Shown piece after piece: positions 33,486 to 44,376 of a DNA stretch of 64,000 bases (positions are counted from its first letter, which is position 1; each line of letters opens with the position of its first letter). The stretch covers positions 620,001 to 684,000 of the forward strand of contig NZ_VISM01000001.1 of NCBI RefSeq assembly GCF_007827455.1, read 5' to 3'. This DNA comes from Lutibacter sp. Hel_I_33_5 (GTDB taxonomy: Bacteria; Bacteroidota; Bacteroidia; Flavobacteriales; Flavobacteriaceae). The notes below the pieces were generated by a model that worked only from the letters and a program-made list of their open reading frames with translations, did no database searches and had not been told where the DNA came from. A program made the position numbers and the translations under genes.

Positions 33486-36398
33486 ATGGTTGACAACTCA
33501 AACTTAGAAGTTCTAAACAACGCTCTTTCTGGAGAATTATTTTTTGATGATTTACACAAAAGCATCTATGCAACGGATGCATCGGTATATCGTAAAATTC
33601 CTACTGCGGTTGCCTTTCCTAAAAACAAAAAAGACATTGTAAAACTCATTGAGTTTGCTAATCAAAATTCAATCACTTTAATTCCTAGAACAGCAGGAAC
33701 TTCGTTAGCAGGTCAATGTGTTGGAGATGGAATTGTCGTTGATGTTTCTAAACATTTTACGCAGATTTTAGCCTTTGATGAAACTAGTAAAACAATTACG
33801 GTTGAGCCAGGAATTATTAGAGATGATTTAAATCGTTTTTTAAAACCCTACGGATTATTTTTTGGCCCAAATACCTCAACATCAAACCGATGTATGATTG
33901 GCGGAATGGTAGGTAATAATTCTTCCGGTAGTACTTCAATTCGTTATGGAGTTACACGTGATAAAGTTGTAAATATTGATGGTTTATTAAGTGATGGAAC
34001 CAATGTTTCTTTTCATGAAGTTACCTCACAAGAGTTTAAAGAAAAATCCAATCTAAATTCTTTAGAAGGAAAAATATATAAAAGTATTTATTCTGAACTC
34101 GTTTCAGAATCTACGCAACAAGAAATAAAAAATGAATTTCCAAAACCAGAAATTCATAGAAGAAATACAGGGTATGCCGTTGATGAGTTTTTGACTTCCG
34201 ATTTATTCGGTGGAGAAAATCCAACTATTAATCCTGCAAAGTTTTTATCAGGAAGTGAAGGAACTCTAGTGTTTTCAACTGCAATTACCATTCAGTTAGA
34301 CGACTTACCTCCTACGGAAAGCATTATGGTTTGCACACATTTTAAAAGTGTAAACGAAAGTTTAAAAGCTACAGTTATTGCCATGAATCACAACTTATAT
34401 ACCTGTGAATTGATGGACAAAGTAATTTTAGATTGCACCAAAAATAACAGAGAACAAGCCCAGAACCGTTTCTTTTTACAAGGTGATCCAGATGCCATAT
34501 TAATGTTAGAAGTTTCTGCAAATACTTTGAAAGAAGCAGAAGTTTTAGCTGATATATTAATTGCTGATTTAGAAAAGAATAAGTTCGGGTATCATCATCC
34601 AAAAGTATATGGAAAAGATATTGCAAAAGTCCATCATCTTAGAAAAGCTGGCTTAGGATTATTAGGTAATATGGTTGGTGATAAAAAAGCGGTGGCATGT
34701 ATAGAAGATACTGCTGTGGCTTTAGAAGACTTACCAAACTATATTGAAGAGTTTACCCAAATAATGGATAGATATCAGCAAGATGCTGTTTATTATGCTC
34801 ATGCTGGTGCTGGGGAATTACATTTACGTCCAATTTTGAATTTAAAGAAGCAAGAAGATGTCGTTTTATTCAGAAAAATAACCACTGAAACTGCCGAGTT
34901 AGTTAAGAAATATAAAGGTTCTTTTAGCGGTGAACATGGTGATGGAATTGTACGTGCAGAGTTTATTTCGTTAATGATTGGTGATAAAAATTATCAATTA
35001 TTAAGGCGCATTAAAAAAGCATTTGATCCTAACAATGTTTTTAATAAAGGAAAAATAACGGATGCTTTTGAAATGGATAAAAGCTTGCGTTATGAAATTG
35101 ATCGAAAAGAACCTATTATAAAAACCATTCAGGATTTTTCTGATAGTGAAGGAATTTTAAAATTAACTGAAAAATGTAATGGTTCGGGTGATTGTAGAAA
35201 ATCTGCAGAAGCTGGCGGAACGTTATGTCCGAGTTATAGAGCTACAAAAAACGAAAAAGATACCACAAGAGCACGTGCAAATACTTTACGAGAAGTTTTA
35301 ACCAATAATTCAACTTCTAATAAATTTGATTCTAAAGAACTTAAAGAAGTTTTTGACCTTTGTTTAAGCTGTAAAGCTTGTGCCACAGAATGTCCTAGTA
35401 ATGTTGATGTAGCAGCCTTAAAAGCAGAGTTTTTATATCAATATCAAGAAAAAAATGGATATTCGTTTAGAAGTAAATTATTTGCTAACAACGTAAAATA
35501 CAATAAATTAGGAAGTAAATTTCCTGCAATTACTAATTTCATTACCAATACAGCGCTTTCAAAAGCTATTATGGGAGTTGCGCAAGAACGAAGTGTTCCT
35601 AAATTATCTAAACAACCTTTAGAGAAGTTTTTAGAAAAGTTAAATGTCATTTCAAGCGCAGTCGAGAAATCTCAGAAAGAAGTTTATTTATTTAACGATG
35701 AATTCACTAATTACTACGATACAGAAATTGGAAAAGACGCTTTAATAGTTTTAGATAAATTAGGATATCAAACTAAAAATATAAAGCACGAAGAAAGCGG
35801 AAGAAGTCATATTTCTAAAGGATTTTTAAAAGAAGCTAAAGAAATAGCAAATAAAAATGTTTCAATTTTTAAAGATTTAATAACTGATAAAAGTCCGTTA
35901 ATAGGAATTGAACCATCGGCAATTTTAACGTTTAGAGATGAATACATCCGACTAGCAGATGACAAAGTATCCGCAGAAAAAATAGCTAAGAATACGTTTA
36001 CGATTGAAGAGTTTTTAGCATCAGAATTCAAAAAAGGAAATATAAATTCTGAAATCTTTACAAATGCGTCTAAGACGCTAAAAATTCATGGACATTGTCA
36101 TCAAAAAGCATTGTCTAGTACACATGCTACTTTTGAAATTTTAAACATCCCAGAAAACTACAAAGTAACTATTATGAATACGGGTTGTTGTGGAATGGCG
36201 GGTTCTTTTGGGTATGAAAAAGAACACTATAAAGTTTCTATGCAAGTTGGAGAAGACACGTTGTTTCCTAAAGTTAGAAATTGTAGTGCTGACACAGAAA
36301 TTGCAGCAGCAGGAACAAGTTGCAGACATCAAATTTTTGATGGCACAAAACGTATTGCTAAACACCCAATAACATTATTAAAAGAAGCTTTATTATAG
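33486..36398 (+). CDS. FAD-linked oxidase with 4Fe-4S and CCG domains (D-lactate/glycolate dehydrogenase-like)
   Basis: The 970-residue protein has a FAD-binding PCMH domain (about 35-210; RTAGTSLAGQCVG, GGMVGNNSSGS), a FAD-oxidase C-terminal domain to about 540 (SGEHGDGIVR) and ferredoxin-like clusters (KCNGSGDCRKS; LCLSCKACATECPSNVD). Two cysteine-rich CCG segments (HGHCHQKALSS; NTGCCGMAGSFGYE) end it. This architecture is that of large D-2-hydroxyacid (lactate/glycolate) dehydrogenases feeding electrons to quinones. Residues about 720-730 (NVISSAVEKSQ) are encoded by a palindromic repeat inserted in frame (see 35645). Confidence 0.87.
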   Translation: MVDNSNLEVLNNALSGELFFDDLHKSIYATDASVYRKIPTAVAFPKNKKDIVKLIEFANQNSITLIPRTAGTSLAGQCVGDGIVVDVSKHFTQILAFDETSKTITVEPGIIRDDLNRFLKPYGLFFGPNTSTSNRCMIGGMVGNNSSGSTSIRYGVTRDKVVNIDGLLSDGTNVSFHEVTSQEFKEKSNLNSLEGKIYKSIYSELVSESTQQEIKNEFPKPEIHRRNTGYAVDEFLTSDLFGGENPTINPAKFLSGSEGTLVFSTAITIQLDDLPPTESIMVCTHFKSVNESLKATVIAMNHNLYTCELMDKVILDCTKNNREQAQNRFFLQGDPDAILMLEVSANTLKEAEVLADILIADLEKNKFGYHHPKVYGKDIAKVHHLRKAGLGLLGNMVGDKKAVACIEDTAVALEDLPNYIEEFTQIMDRYQQDAVYYAHAGAGELHLRPILNLKKQEDVVLFRKITTETAELVKKYKGSFSGEHGDGIVRAEFISLMIGDKNYQLLRRIKKAFDPNNVFNKGKITDAFEMDKSLRYEIDRKEPIIKTIQDFSDSEGILKLTEKCNGSGDCRKSAEAGGTLCPSYRATKNEKDTTRARANTLREVLTNNSTSNKFDSKELKEVFDLCLSCKACATECPSNVDVAALKAEFLYQYQEKNGYSFRSKLFANNVKYNKLGSKFPAITNFITNTALSKAIMGVAQERSVPKLSKQPLEKFLEKLNVISSAVEKSQKEVYLFNDEFTNYYDTEIGKDALIVLDKLGYQTKNIKHEESGRSHISKGFLKEAKEIANKNVSIFKDLITDKSPLIGIEPSAILTFRDEYIRLADDKVSAEKIAKNTFTIEEFLASEFKKGNINSEIFTNASKTLKIHGHCHQKALSSTHATFEILNIPENYKVTIMNTGCCGMAGSFGYEKEHYKVSMQVGEDTLFPKVRNCSADTEIAAAGTSCRHQIFDGTKRIAKHPITLLKEALL
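35645..35673 (+). repeat. Palindromic repeat arm inside the FAD oxidase gene
   Basis: TGTCATTTCAAGCGCAGTCG followed by AGAAATCTC is a single arm of the TTCGAGCGCAGTCGAGA-type element seen at 20254. The ends pair (ATTTC/GAAAT). It lies in frame between the FeS and CCG domains and encodes VISSAVEKS. Its close relative at 63801 lies in argS in the same frame. Confidence 0.7.
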
Positions 36399-36493
36399 TA
36401 ATTAGTTCTTAGTTTCTTGTTGTTGGTAATTTGTTTTATTTATCATTATTCTTTTGATTTTCGTTTTTGTACATTTAAACCCTAATCATTTTT

Positions 36494-37750
36494 ATGTTTA
36501 AAACTAAAAAGAAAGCAACTGCCATGTTTGCCCTCATTATTGCAGGGGAAGCTATTTTTTTATTACCATTTATTTTAATGCGTGTTTTTAAACCGGTTAT
36601 TAGAGAAGCTTTTCTAATTTCTGATGCTCAAATTGGTGAAGCACAAGCTTTATACGGAATTACAGCGGTTCTCTCCTATTTCTTTGGTGGATTTATTGCT
36701 GATAAATGGGAAGCTAGAAAATTATTAACGTTCTCTTTATTATTAACTGCTTTAGGCGGTTTTTGGATGACCATGATTCCATCAATATTCACTTTAAAAA
36801 TGCTATATGCATTTTGGGGAATATCAACTATTTTACTTTTTTGGGCATCGCTGATAAAAGCAACCAGACAATGGGGAAACAAAAATAATCAAGGATTATC
36901 TTTTGGTTTATTAGATGGAGGAAGAGGATTATTTGCTGCTACAATTGCGTTATCTGGCGCAGGAATTTTAACTTTTTTCTTTCCAGATAAAGGAGTCGAA
37001 ATAACTTTTGAAAATAAAGTAGAAACATTACAATATATTATAGGTACGATTACATGTATCGTATTTTTAATTGCCTTTTTAGTTTGGAAAGTATTACCAA
37101 AAGAAAAAATAGAAACTCAAGATAATAAAGAATTTCAATTCGACTTTAAGAAAGCTTTTTCTTTAATAAAACAACAAAAGGTAATCTATCATTCCATCAT
37201 TATTTTTTGCGCCTATTGTTCTTATAAACTAACTGGTGTCTATGGAACCTATGCAAAAGATGTTTGGAATTATTCATTAGAAGAAGCTACTTATTTTGCT
37301 GTTTTTATTCAATATTTAAGACCTTTAGCTGCAATTTCTATTGGTTGGATTGCCGATAAATTTGTTCCATCAAAATTAATTACCCCTATTTTTTCAATAC
37401 TAATTTTAGTGTCAGCTTTTTTAGGATTTGGAGTTTTTAACGACCAACATATTTATATATCATTTTCCATATTTATATTCATGGCTTTAGGAACCTATTC
37501 ATTAAGAGGCTTGTATTTTGCAATTATTGAAGAAACAAAAACACCGCTTCAGTTAACAGGAACTTTAGTCGGAATTATTTCTGTAGTGGGTTTTACGCCT
37601 GACATTTTTATGTCTTTATTTACAGGATATATGTTAGGAGAAAATCCAACAATTATCGAATATCAACATTTATTTTCAACCTTTACAATCATACCAATAA
37701 TAGGTTTATTGGCAACTTTAGGTTTTAGAAAAAGCATTTCAAAATTATGA
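36494..37750 (+). CDS. MFS transporter
   Basis: At 418 residues with about 12 hydrophobic helices, this has major facilitator features such as GGFIADKWEARKLLTFSL in the loop between helices 2 and 3, and IGWIADKFVPSKL in the equivalent loop of the second half. It is an inner-membrane secondary transporter; the substrate is unclear, perhaps a sugar or organic acid given its partner. Its stop overlaps the ATG of the aldo-keto reductase gene by 4 bases (ATGA), so both are coupled. Confidence 0.85.
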   Translation: MFKTKKKATAMFALIIAGEAIFLLPFILMRVFKPVIREAFLISDAQIGEAQALYGITAVLSYFFGGFIADKWEARKLLTFSLLLTALGGFWMTMIPSIFTLKMLYAFWGISTILLFWASLIKATRQWGNKNNQGLSFGLLDGGRGLFAATIALSGAGILTFFFPDKGVEITFENKVETLQYIIGTITCIVFLIAFLVWKVLPKEKIETQDNKEFQFDFKKAFSLIKQQKVIYHSIIIFCAYCSYKLTGVYGTYAKDVWNYSLEEATYFAVFIQYLRPLAAISIGWIADKFVPSKLITPIFSILILVSAFLGFGVFNDQHIYISFSIFIFMALGTYSLRGLYFAIIEETKTPLQLTGTLVGIISVVGFTPDIFMSLFTGYMLGENPTIIEYQHLFSTFTIIPIIGLLATLGFRKSISKL

Positions 37751-38745
37751 GTAAAAGAAGTAAATATATAGCTGATAAAAATCGCTATGAGAAGATGAAT
37801 TACCGTAGAACGGGAAATAGTGGCTTATTACTTCCTGAACTTTCTTTAGGCTTATGGCATAATTTTGGAGAAAATGATGATTTTAAAAATGCAAGAAATT
37901 TATTAAAATGTGCTTTTGATAACGGAATTACGCATTTTGATTTAGCAAATAACTATGGTCCGCCTTATGGTTTTGCTGAAACAACTTTTGGAAAAATTTT
38001 AAAAAAGGATTTCAAAAATTATAGAGATGAATTAATTATTTCTTCCAAAGCAGGTTATGATATGTGGGAAGGTCCATATGGTAATTTTGGCTCAAAGAAA
38101 TATTTAATCTCTAGTTTAGATCAAAGTTTACAAAGAATGAAGTTAGACTATGTTGATATTTTTTATCATCATAGACCAGATAATGATACGCCTTTAGAAG
38201 AAACAATGGGTGCTTTAGATTTGATGGTTAGACAAGGAAAAGCATTGTATGTTGGTATTTCTAATTATCAACCTAAAGAAGCAGAAAAAGCTTTTAAAAT
38301 CTTAAATGATTTAGGAACTCCATGTTTAATTCATCAACCAAGATATAGTTTATTTGATCGTTGGATTGAAAATGGATTATTAGATTTATTAGGAAATTCT
38401 GGTGTTGGTACAATTTGTTTTTCACCTTTAGCACAAGGAATGTTAACCGATAAATATATTAATGGATTACCAAAAGATTCTAGAGCCATAAAGGACGGAC
38501 GCTATCTTAAAACTGACAAAGTTTTAGAAATGCTTCCTAAAATTAAAACATTAAATGAAATTGCAAAGAATAGAAATCAGAATTTAGCACAAATGGCTAT
38601 TTCTTGGATTTTAAAAGATGATAGAATTACTTCAGTATTAATTGGTGCTAGTAAAACTGAACAAATATTAGATAGTGTTAAAGCTATTGAAAACACAATA
38701 TTTACAGAACAAGAATTATCTACTATTAATTCTATTTTAAAATAA
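37747..38745 (+). CDS. Aldo-keto reductase (YghZ/GAP-reductase-like)
   Basis: The AKR tetrad is recognisable as Asp and Tyr in THFDLANNYGPPYG, Lys in ISSKAGYDMW and His in FYHHRPD. The NADPH site is IGASKTEQILDSVKA. The start MNYRRTGNSGLLLPELSLGLWHNFG (from residue 17) is close to YghZ, the L-glyceraldehyde-3-phosphate reductase, a subfamily linked to Kv-beta subunits. Sixteen extra residues precede this start; the ATG at 37795 is an alternative, but coupling to the MFS stop favours 37747. Confidence 0.87.
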   Translation: MSKRSKYIADKNRYEKMNYRRTGNSGLLLPELSLGLWHNFGENDDFKNARNLLKCAFDNGITHFDLANNYGPPYGFAETTFGKILKKDFKNYRDELIISSKAGYDMWEGPYGNFGSKKYLISSLDQSLQRMKLDYVDIFYHHRPDNDTPLEETMGALDLMVRQGKALYVGISNYQPKEAEKAFKILNDLGTPCLIHQPRYSLFDRWIENGLLDLLGNSGVGTICFSPLAQGMLTDKYINGLPKDSRAIKDGRYLKTDKVLEMLPKIKTLNEIAKNRNQNLAQMAISWILKDDRITSVLIGASKTEQILDSVKAIENTIFTEQELSTINSILK

Positions 38746-38784
38746 AAAAGGATTTATAATTTAGAAATATTTAGTTAAAATTAT

Positions 38785-39636
38785 TTAATCAATAATGCCT
38801 TCTTCAGCTAATAAAGCAAAGAACTTATTTAAATTTGGCATTAAAATAATTTTAGTTCTTCTGTTTTTAGCTCTATTAGTTTTTGAATCATTTGGATACA
38901 AAGGTATTGTATCTCCTCTACCAGAAGCTATTAATCTACTACCTTCTATATCGAATTTACTTTGTAAAATTCTAACAATTGTTGTTGCTCTTTTTACACT
39001 TAAATCCCAATTATCTTGTACACTCTCATTTTGAATTGTTTGAGAGTCCGTATGACCTTCAACCATTACATCTAGACTCTTTTCTGACTGAATAATATCA
39101 ACAACTTTAGTCAAAAGTTCCAAACCACTTTTCTTAAAATTATAGCTACCAGAACTAAATAATAGTTTATCAGAAATTGATATCATAACTACTGTTTCCT
39201 CTATATCAACTTTAATATCATCAGAACTATTAAACTCTGTTTTTCCTAAAGTTTTTCTTACAATATTGTAAGACATTGCTAAATTTATTGAATCTTTTAA
39301 CGTTTTTGCTTGCGTTAATTTTTCTGGTGAAATTTTAGATAGAGTTTTGTTTAGGTTTGATTTAGCTTCTTTTGACAAGACAGCTTTACCATCTACCATC
39401 TCTAATTTAAAAGCATTTTCTGTTTTTAAATTAACTTCATTATTACCACTTAAGGAATTTATTTTATCATTATAGAGCTCAATTCTTTTATCAATTTTAG
39501 CATACTTAAGTTGTAACTTTTGCAAACTACCTTTTGTATTATGATATTTAGATTCTAATTGAACATATTTTTTCTTAGACACACAAGAAGTGGCTATTAA
39601 TACAAATGCTAATAATGCTAAGGTTAATTTTTTCAT
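38785..39636 (-). CDS. OmpA-family peptidoglycan-binding lipoprotein
   Basis: A lipobox at Cys18 (IATSC) is followed by a long helical or coiled-coil region (about 25-60) and a C-terminal OmpA domain. The diagnostic part is MVEGHTDSQT...DLSVKRATTIVRIL...GRGDTIPLYPNDSKTNRAKNRRTKI. The Asp and Arg that bind diaminopimelate are kept. It would tether the outer membrane to peptidoglycan. Single gene, convergent with the aldo-keto reductase and 73 bases downstream of valS. Confidence 0.88.
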   Translation of the reverse strand: MKKLTLALLAFVLIATSCVSKKKYVQLESKYHNTKGSLQKLQLKYAKIDKRIELYNDKINSLSGNNEVNLKTENAFKLEMVDGKAVLSKEAKSNLNKTLSKISPEKLTQAKTLKDSINLAMSYNIVRKTLGKTEFNSSDDIKVDIEETVVMISISDKLLFSSGSYNFKKSGLELLTKVVDIIQSEKSLDVMVEGHTDSQTIQNESVQDNWDLSVKRATTIVRILQSKFDIEGSRLIASGRGDTIPLYPNDSKTNRAKNRRTKIILMPNLNKFFALLAEEGIID

Positions 39637-39709
39637 TTTTATTTTTTTATAAATATAAAGCCATAATTAATGAATTTCAAATTAAAATGAAAAAATCATA
39701 TAAAAAAAC

Positions 39710-42346
39710 TTACTTTAATGATTCCAAACTTTTCTTAATCGTTTCGATTTTAGCAATTGTATCCGATTCTTTTTTACGTTCTAAAGTAATAACTTGTTCT
39801 GGCGCGTTAGAAACAAAACGTTCGTTAGATAGTTTCTTCTGAATTCCAAATAAGAAACCTTCTGCCCTTTTCAGTTCTCCTTTTAACTTCGTAATTTCTG
39901 CTTCTACATCAATATTTTCGATTGAAATTGGTACAAAATACTCGTTAGATTTCACTCTAAATGAAGCACCATCAACTTTTTCTGAAACATAATTTATAAC
40001 CGAAGTATTTGTTAGCTTTTTAACAACAACATCAAAATCTTGAGTATAATTTTCAGTATTAACTACAAACAATTCAATCGCATCTTTAAAAGAGATATTC
40101 TTTTCTTTTCTAATGGTACGAATTCCTGAAACAATTTCTGTTGTAAAATCGAAAGTTTTAATTAACGATTGATTTGATACAACTTGTTCTGGATATTTTG
40201 CAACAACCAAAGCTTCGTCTGGTGTTCTTTCCGTAATATGTTGCCAGATTTCTTCTGTTAAAAATGGCATAAACGGATGTAAAACCTTTAAATTATTTTC
40301 TAAAACATCAATAATATCATGAAATGTTTTAGCATCAATTGGCTGTTGGTACGCTGGTTTTACGATTTCTAATAACCAAGACGAAAAATCGTCCATAATT
40401 AATTTATAAATCGCCATTAACGCATCAGATAGTCTGTATTTACTATAATGATCTTCTATTTCTGTAAGTGTTTGTTGAAATTTAGCTTGGTACCATTCTA
40501 AACCTATTTTAGCAGTTTCTGGTTGCTCTAAATCCTCATCAATTTCCCAGCCTTTAATTAATCGAAATGCATTCCAAATTTTATTAGCAAACCCTTTTCC
40601 TTGCTGACATAAATCTTCATCAAACATTAAATCGTTTCCTGCTGCCGAACTTAACAATAAACCAACACGCACACCATCGGCACCATAATCTTCAATCAAT
40701 TTCAATGCATCGGGAGAGTTTCCTAACGATTTAGACATCTTACGTCGTTGCTTGTCTCGTACTAAACCTGTTAAATAAACATTTTTAAATGGTTTTTCGT
40801 CTTTATACTCATATCCAGCAATAATCATACGTGCGACCCAGAAAAACAAAATATCTGGACCCGTTACTAAATCGTTGGTTGGGTAATAGTATTTAATTTC
40901 TTCGTTTTCTGGATTACGAATACCATCAAAAACCGACATTGGCCATAACCATGAAGAAAACCAAGTATCTAAAGCATCTGAATCCTGACGTAAATCGCTA
41001 ATTTCTAGCTGTTGGTTGTTGGTTTTTTGTTTTGCTAATACTAATGCTTCTTCGATGTTTTCTGCAACTACAAAATCTTCTTTTCCATCGCCATAGAAAT
41101 ATGCAGGAATTTGTTGTCCCCACCATAATTGACGAGAAATATTCCAATCGCGAATATTTTCCATCCAGTGGCGATACGTATTTTCGAATTTCTTTGGATA
41201 TAAATTAATTTCGGTATCATCGCCTAAAACCGCTTTAATAGCAGGTTTTACTAATTCTTCCATTTTTAAAAACCACTGATCAGATAATCTTGGTTCGATA
41301 ACTGCTTTGGTTCTTTCGGATGTTCCTACTTTATTTGTGTGGACTTCGGTTTTTACCAAAAACCCTTTTTCTTCTAATTCTTTAGCTATTTCTTTTCGAA
41401 CAACAAATCGGTCTTTATCTTGATAATGCAATCCGAAAGAATTTAAAGAAGCATCTTCATTAAAAATATCTATAACTTCTAATTTGTGCTTATCTCCTAA
41501 ATTCTTATCATTTTCATCGTGTGCTGGTGTTACTTTTAAACACCCTGTTCCAAACTCAACATCTACATATTCATCTTCAATAATAGGAATTACTCTATCG
41601 CATAAAGGCACAATCGCTTTTTTGCCTTTTAAATGTGTAAAACGCTCATCATTTGGATTAATACAAATTGCTGTATCACCAAAAATAGTTTCTGGACGCG
41701 TGGTAGCAATAGTTAACGTATCGTTAGAACCTTCAATTTTATATTTTAAATAATATAAATTTCCTTGGCGCTCTTCATGAATTACTTCTTCGTCAGAAAG
41801 TGTTGTTTTAGCCTCAGGGTCCCAATTTACCATTCTGTAACCACGGTAAATTAAACCTTTGTTATATAAATCGACAAAAACTTTAATTACAGATTCAGAC
41901 ATTTCTGGATCCATTGTAAAGGCCGTACGTTCCCAATCGCAAGAAGCACCCAGCTTTTTTAATTGTTCTAAGATAATTCCACCGTATTCATCTTTCCAAT
42001 CAAAAGCGTGTTGTAAAAATTCCTCACGTGTTAAATCGCTTTTTTCAATGCCTTGCTCCTTTAATTTAGCAACAACTTTTGCCTCTGTAGCAATAGAAGC
42101 GTGATCTGTACCAGGAACCCAACATGCATTTTTACCCAATAAACGTGCTTTTCTAATCAACACATCTTGAATAGTATTATTCAACATATGTCCCATATGT
42201 AAAACTCCCGTTACGTTTGGCGGAGGAATTACAATTGTATATGGCTCTCTTTCATCTGGTGTTGAATGAAAATAATTATGTTTCATCCAGTAGTCATACC
42301 ACTTACCTTCTACCTCTTTTGCATTAAATTTTGATGGAATCGCCAT
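39710..42346 (-). CDS. valS: Valine--tRNA ligase
   Basis: Class I synthetase charging tRNA-Val. The HIGH motif is HMGH in [13 protein letters not shown], the KMSKS motif is [11 protein letters not shown], and the editing domain has [18 protein letters not shown]-terminal coiled-coil arm (about 810-878) is present. I start at the ATG 42346 ([20 protein letters not shown]); a TTG further up is not needed. On the minus strand a TAnnTTTG box (TATTTTTG at 42384-42377) precedes the start. Length 878 is standard. Confidence 0.96.
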   Translation of the reverse strand: MAIPSKFNAKEVEGKWYDYWMKHNYFHSTPDEREPYTIVIPPPNVTGVLHMGHMLNNTIQDVLIRKARLLGKNACWVPGTDHASIATEAKVVAKLKEQGIEKSDLTREEFLQHAFDWKDEYGGIILEQLKKLGASCDWERTAFTMDPEMSESVIKVFVDLYNKGLIYRGYRMVNWDPEAKTTLSDEEVIHEERQGNLYYLKYKIEGSNDTLTIATTRPETIFGDTAICINPNDERFTHLKGKKAIVPLCDRVIPIIEDEYVDVEFGTGCLKVTPAHDENDKNLGDKHKLEVIDIFNEDASLNSFGLHYQDKDRFVVRKEIAKELEEKGFLVKTEVHTNKVGTSERTKAVIEPRLSDQWFLKMEELVKPAIKAVLGDDTEINLYPKKFENTYRHWMENIRDWNISRQLWWGQQIPAYFYGDGKEDFVVAENIEEALVLAKQKTNNQQLEISDLRQDSDALDTWFSSWLWPMSVFDGIRNPENEEIKYYYPTNDLVTGPDILFFWVARMIIAGYEYKDEKPFKNVYLTGLVRDKQRRKMSKSLGNSPDALKLIEDYGADGVRVGLLLSSAAGNDLMFDEDLCQQGKGFANKIWNAFRLIKGWEIDEDLEQPETAKIGLEWYQAKFQQTLTEIEDHYSKYRLSDALMAIYKLIMDDFSSWLLEIVKPAYQQPIDAKTFHDIIDVLENNLKVLHPFMPFLTEEIWQHITERTPDEALVVAKYPEQVVSNQSLIKTFDFTTEIVSGIRTIRKEKNISFKDAIELFVVNTENYTQDFDVVVKKLTNTSVINYVSEKVDGASFRVKSNEYFVPISIENIDVEAEITKLKGELKRAEGFLFGIQKKLSNERFVSNAPEQVITLERKKESDTIAKIETIKKSLESLK

Positions 42347-42472
42347 ACTTTGGAATAGTTTTTGAAATATAGTTTGCAAAAATACAACTATCTCTTTTTA
42401 ACAGAAAATTATGCAGTTGAATTTTTTGAAGTAAAAATTATTCGTAAATTTACCTTGTAAACATTAGAAATC

Positions 42473-42886
42473 ATGAGAAAACTTTTCACAATTATCGTAT
42501 TATCTATTTTTTCAATAACTGCTTTTGGACAAAAAGCTGAATTTAAGTTTGAGAAAGAAACCATTGATTATGGAAAGATTATTAAAAACTCTGATGGTGT
42601 AAGAACTTTTACATTTACTAATATTGGTAGTGAACCTTTAATTATTAAAAACATACAATCTAGTTGCGGTTGTACAGTGCCTAAAAAACCAGACCAACCA
42701 ATTTTACCAGGTCAAAAAGGAGAAATAAAAGTTGCTTATGACACAAATAGGCTTGGTGGTTTTTCTAAAGCAATTACAATTTATTCTAACGCTAAACATG
42801 AAAGAAAAGTTGTTAAAATAAAAGGTTTTATTTCTAAAGGAGTATCACTTGAAAAGAAAAAAAGTATGCTTTCTGACGATAGCTAG
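42473..42886 (+). CDS. Secreted DUF1573 protein
   Basis: Signal peptide to about residue 19 (TAFGQ). The mature part is one Ig-like DUF1573 domain with FEKETIDYGKIIKNSDGVRTFTFTNIGSEPLIIKNIQSSCGCTVPKKP and a conserved pair of Cys (SSCGCT). Such proteins are abundant in Bacteroidetes, but their role is not established. It is transcribed divergently from valS and its last 4 bases overlap the 3' end of the PDZ protease gene. Confidence 0.85.
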   Translation: MRKLFTIIVLSIFSITAFGQKAEFKFEKETIDYGKIIKNSDGVRTFTFTNIGSEPLIIKNIQSSCGCTVPKKPDQPILPGQKGEIKVAYDTNRLGGFSKAITIYSNAKHERKVVKIKGFISKGVSLEKKKSMLSDDS

Positions 42887-44226
42887 ATTCTTTTTTTAAG
42901 GCGAAATTCAAATTTCTTTACTTCTCCTTTTCTTCGAATTTTAAGCCTAACTCTTTTATTATTCTTAGTTTGAAATCTAGCAATAATATCTCCCAAGGTT
43001 AAATCGTAGGTTTTTTTTCCGTTTATAGAAATTAAGAAATCATCTTTTTTCAACCCTGCAATATCAGCTGGAGAATCTGGAAGCACTTTATTTACCTTGT
43101 AAGAAGGTTTAAATTTAAACACATAATTAAGTACATAAGAAAATGTTTGGTTTGCATTTGAGGTATTTTCTTTTCTACCAAAAGACTCTAAAATTGTTGG
43201 TTTACCACTCTCTTTCACCAATTCTTTTCCACTATAAATAATATCTAAACCACTCATATTATAATTAAAACCTCCTTTTAAAGAACCATTCTTCTTAAAA
43301 GTAATTTTTCTATTAGGATAATCAATCCAAATTTTAAAACGTTTTAATGTATTACCACCTATACTTCCGTTTCGCTCTCGAAAAACTCTTGCATGAAAAG
43401 TAGATGCTGAATCTAAAAATGAAACTGTTGGTTCATTAATTTTATAGTTTCCTAAAATTAATGCGGGGATTCTACTTCTATTACCATAAATAGTTCCGCT
43501 TAAACCTTCACCAAGAACGTCTTTAAAATATTTATTTGGTGTTTGTATTTCCTCTTTTGTATTCTCAAATAACCATAACGAATCACTGCCACCAGAATCA
43601 ATCAACATTTTCACATTAGTAACTTTATCACCTATTGTATCTAATTGAGCTCTAACATCTATATACGGTTTCTGTCTATTAAACTCAATCGGAAAAGTTT
43701 CACATTTTCTGCATTTGGAATATTTAAAATTTGATGGATTATAAAAAGTAATTTTTTTAGTTTTATAATTTATTTTAGCTATTACTTTTGATAATAAATT
43801 ATACCCAATAATCCCATGAATTGTAGTTCCCATCTTACTTGAAAGATCAAATTTATCTCTAAGAATAAAATAAACATCTTCATTATAACTAATCATATTT
43901 TTTATTTGAAATCTATTATTCTTAGATATAATTGCTTCCACTGGATCACCTTTTCCTAGACCTTGCAGTTTAATATATTCAACATTTTTTAAACCCAAAC
44001 TATCATTTTCCGATAGATTGAATAAAATAGTTTTATTTACACCTGTGTCTAATATAAAATTGAGTTCTTTTTTGTTTACTTCAAGAGGGAGTACAATTAG
44101 ATTATTAATCAATTTAAAGTTTATGGATTCTTTTTCTGAATTCTTCCCATAAAATTGAAAACCAGATTGGCTAAATGTTTGAAAACAAATAAGTATAAAA
44201 AGTAGGGTTGAAACTTTTTTTATCAA
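42883..44226 (-). CDS. Secreted aspartyl-protease-like protein with PDZ domain
   Basis: Signal peptide, then a retropepsin-like region duplicated in two halves, each with a D-[ST]-G motif: FILDTGVNKTILF and MLIDSGGSDSLWLF. A C-terminal PDZ domain follows (about 365-440: VNKVLPDSPADIAGLKKDDFLISINGKKTYDLTL). The best start is a TTG at 44226 (LIKKVSTLLFILICFQTFSQ as a normal signal peptide); an earlier TTG at 44259 would spoil it. It probably processes or holds envelope peptides. Converges with the DUF1573 gene. Confidence 0.82.
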   Translation of the reverse strand: MIKKVSTLLFILICFQTFSQSGFQFYGKNSEKESINFKLINNLIVLPLEVNKKELNFILDTGVNKTILFNLSENDSLGLKNVEYIKLQGLGKGDPVEAIISKNNRFQIKNMISYNEDVYFILRDKFDLSSKMGTTIHGIIGYNLLSKVIAKINYKTKKITFYNPSNFKYSKCRKCETFPIEFNRQKPYIDVRAQLDTIGDKVTNVKMLIDSGGSDSLWLFENTKEEIQTPNKYFKDVLGEGLSGTIYGNRSRIPALILGNYKINEPTVSFLDSASTFHARVFRERNGSIGGNTLKRFKIWIDYPNRKITFKKNGSLKGGFNYNMSGLDIIYSGKELVKESGKPTILESFGRKENTSNANQTFSYVLNYVFKFKPSYKVNKVLPDSPADIAGLKKDDFLISINGKKTYDLTLGDIIARFQTKNNKRVRLKIRRKGEVKKFEFRLKKRI

Positions 44227-44376
44227 TTGTAAAGTTTTGGATGTTAAATCAATATACAAATTAACACCGACTAGCCATATTTTTTATGAAATCTTTAACC
44301 TTTAGTAATCTTTAGTTAAAAAGAATAATGTGAAATATATTTTGCAAATTTGCAGTACTAACAATGTAAGATAATT

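Noticed and set aside
40985..41040. CAACAACCAACA-like repeat in valS ([14 protein letters not shown]) as an inserted element
   Set aside because: From memory, other ValS proteins have a segment of equal length here, so no insertion is evident; similarity to the run at 36404-36440 is low-complexity.
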